Part shown: piece after piece, positions 46,359 to 54,471 of the stretch
How positions within the stretch are numbered: the stretch's first letter is position 1
Layout of the letters: the number at the start of each line of letters is the position of its first letter
Assembly (NCBI GenBank): GCA_910586775.1
Contig: CAJUJN010000016.1
Span: 1 to 64,000, forward strand
Direction of reading: 5' to 3'
Length of the DNA stretch: 64,000 bases
Source: an uncultured Acetatifactor sp.
Lineage (GTDB): Bacteria; Bacillota; Clostridia; Lachnospirales; Lachnospiraceae
Notes under the pieces: generated by a model
The model's input: the letters and a program-made list of their open reading frames with translations, nothing else
Told to the model about the DNA's origin: nothing
Databases searched by the model: none
Made by a program: the position numbers and the translations under genes

Positions 46359-47951
46359 TTATTTTAATTTTCCTCTCTCATAAACAGTAGTCTGAATTTC
46401 CTTAAGTCGCTGCAGTCCCATTTCTTCCAATGTAACAAGGTATTCTTCCCATGTGGATTCCAGTTCCACCTCTCCGGTAACCACGCTTGCAAAGTAAGAC
46501 CACAGGTAATCATGAATGTCTGTCTGCAGCACAGAGAGTTCCGAATTTTCTTCCGCGGTATAACTCATAACGGGCCAGGGTGCTGCTGCCGTCCTGGCGA
46601 TCTCTGCCAGCTGAATCTCCCATTTCCGCACACCGTTCACTTTCTTTTCCAGAGACTCGGTGCTTGGTTTGCTGCCGGGATGATTAAAGACACCCATGAT
46701 TTTATACCGGTCCGTCACCATTGTAGTACCGTCTTCCTGCAGAATCTCCTCAATCATTCCGTCATCATTATATTTCCAGTTTACATCTTCCACACCCCAA
46801 TACGCCAGTTTCGCACCTTCTTCTCCATAGAACTGGTCAACCCACGCCATGACAGCAGACGGATCCGTACATTTATCTGTGATCGCAAATGTTCCGCTGA
46901 TGACGCCGGAAGTAGTGGGATAGGTTCCTTCCGAAAAAGGTTTCAGCACATCATAGCATTGTACCACTTCATCCCAGGAAGAAGCAGCACCTTTCGTATA
47001 TGCTACCGGGGTAAAGTCCCAGAACATGCCCAGAATGATATCTCCTGCAGAAGCCTTTGCCTTCAGGCTGTCCAGGCTGATTGTAAAAGCGTCCTGATTG
47101 ATCAGACCCTCGCTGTATAATCTGGTCACATACTCCGTGAAATCATACCAAAGCTGCGTGTCCGGCAAAAAATATACTCCGTCCGTCTCATTGAATGCAT
47201 AATAGGAATTGTAATTTACATCAAAATACTGCAGTAAATTCAAGATCGTAGTGATGTCCATATCTGCTGCCAACGGGATCTCATCCTGCAGACCATTGCC
47301 ATTGGGATCCCCTTCCTTGATTGCCTTCAATGCGGTATAAAGGGACTCCAGATCCGTAGGCACAGGTACATTCAACTTCTCCAGCCATTCTCCGTTGATC
47401 ATGGCAAATACATTTGTAGGTCCTACCCCCTGTAGTTCCGGTAATGTATATACATGCCCATCTGAAGCCGTTATATAAGACCAGAGGTTATTTGCGTCTA
47501 ACTCAGCGCACAGATTTGGCGCATGTTCACGGATCAGGCCCTCAAGGGGAATGAAGATTCCTTCCGGACCGTATTTATCCCCCTTTTCATCTTCCAACCA
47601 GCATTTGAAAAATACTTCCGGATAGTCTCCGGAACTTAGCAGCAAACTGGTTTGTTCCCTGATATCCGTTCCTGTCAGATGTGTAATATCAAATGAAACA
47701 CCGGCATTCTCACAGGCCAGCATAAAGGGCGGATTCTCATAATATGTCCAGTCTAACGCACCGATTCCGGCAAGCATGGTGAAGTTTCTGCTCTCTTCTC
47801 CGCCCTCTGAAGACGCTCTTGTATTCCCGCTCTCACTTTCCGGTGAACTGCTGTTATCCTCCGTCTCTCTGCTGCCGCAGCCAGTCAACATCGCCAATGT
47901 CATACATGCCGTCAACAATGTACCTGCCATTTTTCTCATTTTGTTTTTCAT
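46359..47951 (-). CDS. Sugar-binding lipoprotein, second cluster
   Basis: The product (530 aa from MKNKMRK) has a lipoprotein signal with MLTGCGSRE and an extracellular solute-binding fold. DPNGNGLQDEIPLAAD is the calcium-site-like loop frequent in this LplA-type subgroup. GGAAGGAG before ATG sets the start. The cluster has no ATPase gene. The associated dehydrogenase suggests an uncommon sugar or cyclitol as cargo (inference). Confidence 0.9.
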   Translation of the reverse strand: MKNKMRKMAGTLLTACMTLAMLTGCGSRETEDNSSSPESESGNTRASSEGGEESRNFTMLAGIGALDWTYYENPPFMLACENAGVSFDITHLTGTDIREQTSLLLSSGDYPEVFFKCWLEDEKGDKYGPEGIFIPLEGLIREHAPNLCAELDANNLWSYITASDGHVYTLPELQGVGPTNVFAMINGEWLEKLNVPVPTDLESLYTALKAIKEGDPNGNGLQDEIPLAADMDITTILNLLQYFDVNYNSYYAFNETDGVYFLPDTQLWYDFTEYVTRLYSEGLINQDAFTISLDSLKAKASAGDIILGMFWDFTPVAYTKGAASSWDEVVQCYDVLKPFSEGTYPTTSGVISGTFAITDKCTDPSAVMAWVDQFYGEEGAKLAYWGVEDVNWKYNDDGMIEEILQEDGTTMVTDRYKIMGVFNHPGSKPSTESLEKKVNGVRKWEIQLAEIARTAAAPWPVMSYTAEENSELSVLQTDIHDYLWSYFASVVTGEVELESTWEEYLVTLEEMGLQRLKEIQTTVYERGKLK

Positions 47952-48061
47952 AGAAATCTCCTTCCTTACTGTCTCATGTTTCCTTGTGTCATTCAAGCTG
48001 CACTTTCTTTTTATCCCTCCTCCGTGCCGTAAGACAAATATATTTTAAGCAACAAAAACTG

Positions 48062-48922
48062 TTATAATGCAATCAAGATCGTCGATACCAGCGACAATAC
48101 CGTCGCAAAAATATTTCTCCTTGTAATATGCTCTCTACGTACCCAGCTGATCAGCAAAGTAAAGACCATAACACCTCCGGTTATAACAGGATATTGTACA
48201 GAAGCCGGCAGATGCGTTAAAGCGATCAGGGTAAGCAGATTCCCAAATCCGCAAAACAACGCAAAACCTACTGTATATCCCACTACAGCTCCTTTGATCG
48301 AAACCGGCTTTCTGCCTGTTATCAGCTGCAGGACGGCGCTCATCCCAAAGGTAACCAGCATTGTCAACGCCAGAAAGCTGACACTGTCCACATTTGCTTC
48401 CGTATTGGACTGATGAATCTTGGACAACACTCCATTCATACCATTCAGCACAAATACCAGGGCATAATAAATTTTGCTCTTTCTTCCGCGTTTCTCTTCC
48501 TCTTCCGCAGACACTGTCAAATATAAAGCCGCCGCAATCAGCCCGCAGCATAACGCTTTGTTCAAAGTCAGGCCTTCCCTGCACCACAGAATGCCATACG
48601 CAAACGGAAGAAGCATTCCGCCAAGCATAGCAAACATGGAATATACCGAGAGGTTAACGCAGTCAAAAGCCTTCATACTCGCATAAGAATACACAATTCT
48701 CACGCAGGAATAAATCAGTGCAATTCCAAGAGAAAAAAGTGTGAACTGCAATCTCATTCCATTCACGGCCAGCAAAGCCGCAAAACACACAACGGATGTC
48801 CAGGCGGAAAAGGTCAGTGAAGCTGAAAAGGCAGTTCCGCACTTTTCCTCAAATTTCTGCTGAAACAGAAACTGCAGCGAATACAGAACAGCTGCCGTAA
48901 AAATAAGCCCGTAATACATCAT
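48062..48922 (-). CDS. DMT superfamily (EamA-like) transporter
   Basis: The product (286 aa from MMYYGLIF) has ten membrane helices in the two-repeat EamA layout. The ATG overlaps the dehydrogenase stop, so the genes are coupled. It may export a metabolite or import the same compound as the ABC system; no substrate can be read from the sequence. Confidence 0.8.
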   Translation of the reverse strand: MMYYGLIFTAAVLYSLQFLFQQKFEEKCGTAFSASLTFSAWTSVVCFAALLAVNGMRLQFTLFSLGIALIYSCVRIVYSYASMKAFDCVNLSVYSMFAMLGGMLLPFAYGILWCREGLTLNKALCCGLIAAALYLTVSAEEEEKRGRKSKIYYALVFVLNGMNGVLSKIHQSNTEANVDSVSFLALTMLVTFGMSAVLQLITGRKPVSIKGAVVGYTVGFALFCGFGNLLTLIALTHLPASVQYPVITGGVMVFTLLISWVRREHITRRNIFATVLSLVSTILIAL

Positions 48923-50208
48923 CTGCCACCTTGCGAAAAAGCCATGGCTGCATATCCGCTTTCCGATCGCATATCTTCCTGCCATCTTTGCCGCATATAC
49001 GTATATACGGAGTCATCAATTTCCGGCGTTCCCTTTGAAAAGGTCGGAAGCAGCATATCTCCCGCAACTTTTCTGTCCGTACAGCTGGTATCTTCTCTGT
49101 ACAGATCCCTTACTTCCTTCTTCCTGATATCAGGAATGCTCACCTTATTTCCTCCCTGCAGAATGGAACGATAGGCAAACATTCCGGGCAGGAACATATC
49201 CAACGCTTCGTAGACATCAATAGTATCCGCATCTCTATTTCCCCGAAGCTTTTCCACAAAATGGTACATGGAGTAAAAATCTGAGCCTCCATGTCCAAAG
49301 GGCGTGCTTAAATGATCCAACTCCCTTTTCGGCAGATAATTTTCCGGCTCATTGTTCTTATATTCACCCGAATAAGCGTCTGCGTTCACATAAAGCCGAT
49401 GAAAGTCATCCGCCCTGGCATCTTCCCTTGCGGTTTCCATCCTTCCCTTACCGCCATAAACGGAATACCAGATTGAATCTTTATAAAGTTTTCCATGAAC
49501 ACTTTTAATGATTCCCCCATTTTCCAGAGTGATCATTTCTATCCCAAACTGCCCCGCCTTACAACCTGTCCTCAGATTACGCTCATTCATCGTACCTTCA
49601 AACCCTACCACCGATACCGGACGCAGACCGGTTATATGAATCAGCGGGCCGACAGAGTGTGTACAATAAAACGTAGAATACATATTGTTGCGCCAATGAT
49701 TCTTATCTCCGTATGTGGTAGACGGTGCCATCGGTTCCGTATTATGGATGTATTCGCACTCTCCATATTCAAATTCCCCGATCTTTCCTGCTCTGTAAAG
49801 CTTCCGCATCTCATAAGGCGCCGGCATATAACAGTAGTTTTCCCCATATGCATAAGTCATACCGGTCTCTTCTACAGTTTCTATCAGTTCAACGGCCTCC
49901 TTCATGGTCTGAACCGGCAGCACCTCCGAAAACACATGCTTTCCTGCCTTCATGGCTGCAATCGCAAAGGGTGCATGCTCATTTGCATAATTCGCCAGAA
50001 CGACTGCGTCCATATCATGCTGAATGAAATCTTCAAAACGGCTATAATATGCAATCTGAAATTCTTTGTTGATTTCTTTATGTCTCTCCAACGCCTCTTC
50101 CCATTTATCGCAGACCGCCACAACCTCGGCATTTTGCGCCGCCTTACAGTAATTAATCATACTTGTTCCGCGATACACTCCCATTACACCAATTCTGATT
50201 TTCTTCAC
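48919..50208 (-). CDS. Gfo/Idh/MocA family oxidoreductase
   Basis: The product (429 aa) has an N-terminal Rossmann fold (KIRIGVMGVYRGTSM, unusual Tyr-Arg in the glycine loop) and the family pattern AVVLANYANEHAPFAIAAMKAGKHVFSEVLPVQTM, here quoted in patches, where most members have EKP. It is an NAD(P)-dependent dehydrogenase on sugars or inositols, or a glycosidase of the GH109 type. It leads the second sugar cluster, divergent from the AraC gene. Confidence 0.85.
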   Translation of the reverse strand: MKKIRIGVMGVYRGTSMINYCKAAQNAEVVAVCDKWEEALERHKEINKEFQIAYYSRFEDFIQHDMDAVVLANYANEHAPFAIAAMKAGKHVFSEVLPVQTMKEAVELIETVEETGMTYAYGENYCYMPAPYEMRKLYRAGKIGEFEYGECEYIHNTEPMAPSTTYGDKNHWRNNMYSTFYCTHSVGPLIHITGLRPVSVVGFEGTMNERNLRTGCKAGQFGIEMITLENGGIIKSVHGKLYKDSIWYSVYGGKGRMETAREDARADDFHRLYVNADAYSGEYKNNEPENYLPKRELDHLSTPFGHGGSDFYSMYHFVEKLRGNRDADTIDVYEALDMFLPGMFAYRSILQGGNKVSIPDIRKKEVRDLYREDTSCTDRKVAGDMLLPTFSKGTPEIDDSVYTYMRQRWQEDMRSESGYAAMAFSQGGR

Positions 50209-50328
50209 GTCTCACTACCTCCGTTATCCTGATATTTTCCGATTCCTGCATTTTATATCCACACTCATTTCCTCTGGCCCTGTGATTCGGATGTTACGTA
50301 CGGCTGCGGAAGATTTGATTGTAAACAA

Positions 50329-50428
50329 ATTATATCGTATAAGTGCCCAACAAAAAATAGAAATTTTCTTTATCTTTATGGATAATAGTTATATTTTGAT
50401 TGACTTTTTCAAAAAGGATATCTATAAT
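50329..50428. promoter_or_regulatory. Divergent promoters of the second sugar cluster
   Basis: For the AraC gene, TTGACT (50400-50405), 17 bp and TATAAT (50423-50428) are near perfect. For the dehydrogenase operon, a minus-strand TATAAT lies at 50329-50334 with a weak TTTTTG -35, suggesting activation. Confidence 0.7.
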
Positions 50429-50459
50429 AAACAAAAAGCAGAAAGAAGGACAGATATCT

Positions 50460-51284
50460 ATGGACAAAAATGTATGCCGTTTCATCCCAAAAAGCAATGA
50501 TACAGAAATGATTCACACGATAAATTTTGTTCTGGAAACCGAGCTGCAGGAATATAAGGGGTTAAAAACAATCTCTGTATACAGAATACATTACGTTGCT
50601 GACGGAGAGGGTATACTCCATCTGCCCGGTGCAGTGCACTCCCTCAACGCAGGAGATATTTTCTTCTCATTTCCCGGTATGCCCTATGCAATCGAGTCTG
50701 TTCGTGATTTCAGATATATGTATATCAGCTACATCGGAGTACGTGCCAATATGATCATGGATACCCTTATGATCAACCGGAGAAACTGCCTGTTTCACGG
50801 ATTTACACAGCTTTGCGATCTATGGCTCCATTCCATCCATGTCAACACGAATGTATCGGATTTAAGATGCGAGGGCGTACTGCTGTTCACTTTTTCCGTT
50901 CTGGGCGAGACTTTGCTAGTGGATACGCCTGAAAAAGACGGCACACATACTTTTCTGAAAATGAAAAAATATGTAGATGATAATTTCTCAGATACGGAAC
51001 TGTCGCTGGATAGAATAAGTGAGGCATTTTCCTATAACAAAAAATATATTTCCTGTGTTTTCAAGCGTAAACTGCGAATCGGTTTCTCCGAATATCTCAA
51101 TACACTGCGTATACAGCATGCCTGCACTCTTCTGGATCAGGGTTTCACCAGCGTACAGGATGTAGCCTATTTAAGCGGCTTCAAAGATCCCCTCTATTTT
51201 TCCAGAGTTTTCAAGAACCAGATGGGATGTTCCCCACGAATTCATATGGAACAGTTAAAGAAAAATTTGTCTGCTTCCAACTGA
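50460..51284 (+). CDS. AraC family regulator of the second sugar cluster
   Basis: The product (274 aa from MDKNVCRF) has a cupin-type sensor domain (ADGEGILHLPG, NAGDIFFSFPG) and a C-terminal AraC double helix-turn-helix (FSYNKKYISCVFKRKLRIGF, AYLSGFKDPLYFSRVFKNQMGCSP). The frame opens 20 codons earlier with a TTG, but that codon is part of the promoter -35, so the later ATG behind GAAGGA is correct. It probably activates the divergent dehydrogenase-transporter operon. Confidence 0.88.
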   Translation: MDKNVCRFIPKSNDTEMIHTINFVLETELQEYKGLKTISVYRIHYVADGEGILHLPGAVHSLNAGDIFFSFPGMPYAIESVRDFRYMYISYIGVRANMIMDTLMINRRNCLFHGFTQLCDLWLHSIHVNTNVSDLRCEGVLLFTFSVLGETLLVDTPEKDGTHTFLKMKKYVDDNFSDTELSLDRISEAFSYNKKYISCVFKRKLRIGFSEYLNTLRIQHACTLLDQGFTSVQDVAYLSGFKDPLYFSRVFKNQMGCSPRIHMEQLKKNLSASN

Positions 51285-51379
51285 AAAATTTAGGCGGGCT
51301 AAGGCTGCTTACCGGACCCGGCTTTTAAATTTACGTGAAGCAGCCCTGTCCGGCGGTCTTGAGTATATTGCGGCCGCCT

Positions 51380-51535
51380 CTACTGCGCCGTCTCCGTCAC
51401 ATAATATTTCGCCTGAGCGTGCCACATTTCCGCATACTGCCCCGCCGCTCCAACAGTTCCTCATGGTTTCCCCGCTCCACAATACGCCCGTCCTCAAATA
51501 CCACGATATCGTCACAGTTACATGACTCTTCTTCA
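51380..51535 (-). pseudogene. ABC exporter C-terminal relic
   Basis: CDDIVVFEDGRIVERGNHEELLE is the end of an ABC exporter ATPase, continued in another frame by AAGQYAEMWHAQAKYYVTETAQ and a stop. One base is missing between the pieces, and everything before the H-loop is gone. Confidence 0.7.
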
Positions 51536-51799
51536 TCAAACACATCCGGAATAATCATATTGCTGTCCATGTAATCCAACATGCCAGTTTCCCCCCAAGC
51601 CCTCTGTCCACGGTTCTGCTCCATTTTTTCTATATACAGTGTAACATTCGGCTCCTTTCAGTGCAATAACCTGTAGTTATACCAACAGGAATGTCGCCCG
51701 CTGAAGGCACTGCTCTTCCAACAGACAGCAGCAAACTTAAAGAACAGCTTAAATAATTCATCCTGAAAAACTGTTATAGCATTCTGCCGCAGAACATGT

Positions 51800-52068
51800 T
51801 ATAATTCTATTAGCCGTATCAGAGCGGGCAGACAGCCTGCGGCTGGACGGTAACCAGGTATCAGGCGTATTTGGGTGACGGAGGGATTAAGATGAATGCA
51901 GATGCCGTCCCTGAAGGGAAGAAAGTGAGCGAACGGAGGATTTGTGCCTGTTTCCTTTGCAGACCGCCCTGAGACGGAACAAAAGGCCGGCATGTAATCA
52001 TCCGGGATATCGGAATATAAGTTCGGGAATTTCCGAAAGAACACTTGTCTAACCAGGAGGAACAATAA
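51800..52068 (+). other. Long leader of the chemoreceptor gene
   Basis: A TATAAT (51800-51805) without a good -35 starts a 260-bp gene-free stretch. GGACGG (51853) can pair with CCGTCC about 55 bp on. The stretch is GC-rich and could fold, but it does not match the c-di-GMP aptamer core. AGGAGG precedes the ATG. Confidence 0.35.
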
Positions 52069-53751
52069 ATGTTTAAGAACATGAAGATTAAGGTAAGTTT
52101 GTTTCTGGGATTTGGTATAACCATACTGGTTTCCGTAGCAATCATAATTGTGATGCTGATTATCCTGAACAATCAAAGCAATACATATGTAAACATCATA
52201 AACAGCCAGGTCAAAGCAAACGAGCTGATCCTGACCTGCCGTATCTATACCAACAATGCCGCCCGCAATGTGCGGGATATGGCTTTGGATCCCACGGACC
52301 CGGGAAATGCCGATCTGCAGGCCAGCGCGGAGAGCACCCTGGAGACGCTGAGCGAAGCCATGAAGGAGCTGAAAGACGTATATCCGCTGTCTGACGATAA
52401 GGTAGAGGAATATATTGCCGCCATGACCGAATGGTATAATGAGCTGCCTGACATTCTGGACGCCATCAATTCCGGCAGGCAGGAGGATGCCATCCGGCTG
52501 ATCAAGAATAAATGCACTCCCAAATTAAACGATATGATCCATACCGCGCAGGAAATTTCCGATGCACTTTTAAACGAGCAGAACCAGATTATTGAACAGC
52601 AGCAAAAAGACAGCCGGATGATAGAGTATGGGATGATCGCGGTTGTCGCAGTAGCAACGCTGCTTGTCCTGCTCATGGCGCTGCAGATCATTCACAGCAT
52701 CACAAAACCGGTTGGGGAGGTCAGTGTTGCGCTCAAAGGCTTCAGTGAGGGAAAACTGGATATTCCGGTCAACTACAACAGCCGCAACGAGTTGGGTGCC
52801 ATGTGCGACGCTTTGCGGACCAGTCAGTATGTACTGACGGAAGTCATCGGCGACGAATGCCATCTGTTGGAAGAAATCTCAAATGGCAACTTCAATGTAC
52901 GCACAAAGGATGATAAAATATATGTGGGAGCATTGGGCAGTATACTGCAGTCACTGCGGACCATTGTGATCAGCCTGAGCAATACGTTCGGACAGATCAG
53001 AGACAGCGTTGATCAGGTAGCTGCCGAGGCACAGCAGGTCTCAAACGGCTCCCAGGCTCTGGCCCAGGGCGCTACACAGCAGGCGAGTTCCGTGGAGGAA
53101 CTGGCATCCACCATTACAGGGATATCCGATAACTCCAAAAACAATGCCCACAACAGCAGGCAGGCCAACGACCACTCCATGCTTGCCAGCGAACAGGTCA
53201 GCGAAAGCGTTCGGCTTATGGAGGAAATGGTTTCCGCCATGGAAAGAATTTCCGATTCTTCAAAAAAAATCGGCAATATTATCTCTTCCATTGAAAACAT
53301 TGCATTCCAGACCAATATCCTGGCGCTGAATGCCGCTGTGGAAGCCAGCCGCGCCGGAGATGCAGGAAGGGGATTTGCAGTGGTAGCGGAGGAGGTGCGC
53401 AGCCTGGCTGCCAAATCGGACGAAGCCGCAAAGGCAACCAAAGATCTTATCGAGCGCTCTATCTCCACCGTTCAGGATGGAAACAATATCGTGAGAAATG
53501 TGTCGGAATCTCTGGCCAGAACCGTGGAATTATCCGCCCATGTTGTGGAATCCGTCAACCAGATTACAGAGGCTACTTCCCAGGAATCGGAAGCCATCGC
53601 CCAGGTGACCAGGGGCATAGACGAGATTTCCTCCGTGGTACAGACGAACTCTGCTACCAGTGAAGAATCCGCCGCTGCCAGTGTGGAACTGTCCAATCAG
53701 GCTTCTCTGATAAAAGAACTGTTGGAACGCTTCATACTCCGTGTGAATTAA
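52069..53751 (+). CDS. Methyl-accepting chemotaxis protein
   Basis: The product (560 aa) has membrane helices at about 8-30 and 190-212 around a four-helix-bundle sensor domain, a HAMP domain (about 213-265), and a signalling domain whose hairpin tip reads IENIAFQTNILALNAAVEASRAG and GRGFAVVAEEVRSLA. It relays an external signal to CheA/CheW at the pole. No other chemotaxis genes are near. AGGAGGAAC lies before ATG and a strong terminator follows, so it is a single-gene unit. Confidence 0.93.
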   Translation: MFKNMKIKVSLFLGFGITILVSVAIIIVMLIILNNQSNTYVNIINSQVKANELILTCRIYTNNAARNVRDMALDPTDPGNADLQASAESTLETLSEAMKELKDVYPLSDDKVEEYIAAMTEWYNELPDILDAINSGRQEDAIRLIKNKCTPKLNDMIHTAQEISDALLNEQNQIIEQQQKDSRMIEYGMIAVVAVATLLVLLMALQIIHSITKPVGEVSVALKGFSEGKLDIPVNYNSRNELGAMCDALRTSQYVLTEVIGDECHLLEEISNGNFNVRTKDDKIYVGALGSILQSLRTIVISLSNTFGQIRDSVDQVAAEAQQVSNGSQALAQGATQQASSVEELASTITGISDNSKNNAHNSRQANDHSMLASEQVSESVRLMEEMVSAMERISDSSKKIGNIISSIENIAFQTNILALNAAVEASRAGDAGRGFAVVAEEVRSLAAKSDEAAKATKDLIERSISTVQDGNNIVRNVSESLARTVELSAHVVESVNQITEATSQESEAIAQVTRGIDEISSVVQTNSATSEESAAASVELSNQASLIKELLERFILRVN

Positions 53752-53759
53752 GTAACATT

Positions 53760-53801
53760 TTCGGGATGAATTCCTGTAACCGGAATTCATCCCGAATTTT
53801 T
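53760..53801 (+). terminator. Terminator of the chemoreceptor gene
   Basis: TTCGGGATGAATTCC and its exact complement make a 15-bp stem with a 7-nt loop, followed by TTTTT. Confidence 0.93.
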
Positions 53802-53900
53802 CTCCCCAAACAGTTAAAGCGGATATCCCGCTGTGGAAATTTTCTCTGTTTTCTCCGCTGACGGAAAGGCCGTTTTATTATAATTATTTTTCATCTCCTC

Positions 53901-53959
53901 TTGACAGATTAGCCTACATCGTGTTAATATAAATTATGCCGACATGTTGTTAATATAAA
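53901..53959 (+). promoter_or_regulatory. Promoter and likely BlaI-type operator
   Basis: TTGACA (53901-53906), 18 bp and TAATAT (53925-53930) precede the BlaI-like gene. The direct repeat GTTAATATAAA occurs at 53923-53933 and 53949-53959, 26 bp apart, overlapping and following the -10, a good place for autorepression. Confidence 0.6.
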
Positions 53960-53976
53960 ATCCAAGGAGGAATCTT

Positions 53977-54471
53977 ATGCTGCAGCAAATCTCAGAATCA
54001 GAGCTGACCCTGATGAAAATCATCTGGAAGAACGGAGGCACCGCCCTGTACTCCCATATAACGGACGAACTGGAAAAGGAAAGCAGCCTCTGGAAGAAAA
54101 ATACGGTACTTACGCTCCTGTCCCGCCTGATTGAGAAGAAATATCTGAAAATCAGAAAAATCGGCAGACGCAACGAATACATAGCCCTCATCACCGAACC
54201 GGAATACCAGACCGCGCAGACCCGCAGCTTCCTGAACCGGGTATACAGCGGAAACGTGAAAAATCTGGTGTCCACGCTGCTCCGACAGGACATTCTGTCG
54301 GAAGATGAGATGGCGGAGGTGGAACGCTACTGGGCAGGACTCGGCGAATCTGCTGAAACCGATGCCGCATCAGCCTGTATATCCGCACTTTCTTCCCCCG
54401 GCGCAACCATTGACGAGACATCTGCCGACAAGCTTCCCGGCGTGCAAAAAAAGGAGTCCGCAAATGACTGA
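53977..54471 (+). CDS. BlaI/MecI family repressor
   Basis: The product (164 aa) has the BlaI winged helix (ISESELTLMKIIWKNGG, KNTVLTLLSRLIEKKYL, RNEYIALITEPEYQ) and a dimerisation tail. The last 40 residues are an extra Ser/Ala-rich tail. AAGGAGG precedes ATG. It overlaps the BlaR1-like gene by 8 bp; the receptor would cleave or release it. Confidence 0.9.
   Translation: MLQQISESELTLMKIIWKNGGTALYSHITDELEKESSLWKKNTVLTLLSRLIEKKYLKIRKIGRRNEYIALITEPEYQTAQTRSFLNRVYSGNVKNLVSTLLRQDILSEDEMAEVERYWAGLGESAETDAASACISALSSPGATIDETSADKLPGVQKKESAND

Noticed and set aside
51800..52068. c-di-GMP riboswitch before the chemoreceptor
   Set aside because: The conserved aptamer core could not be found by eye.
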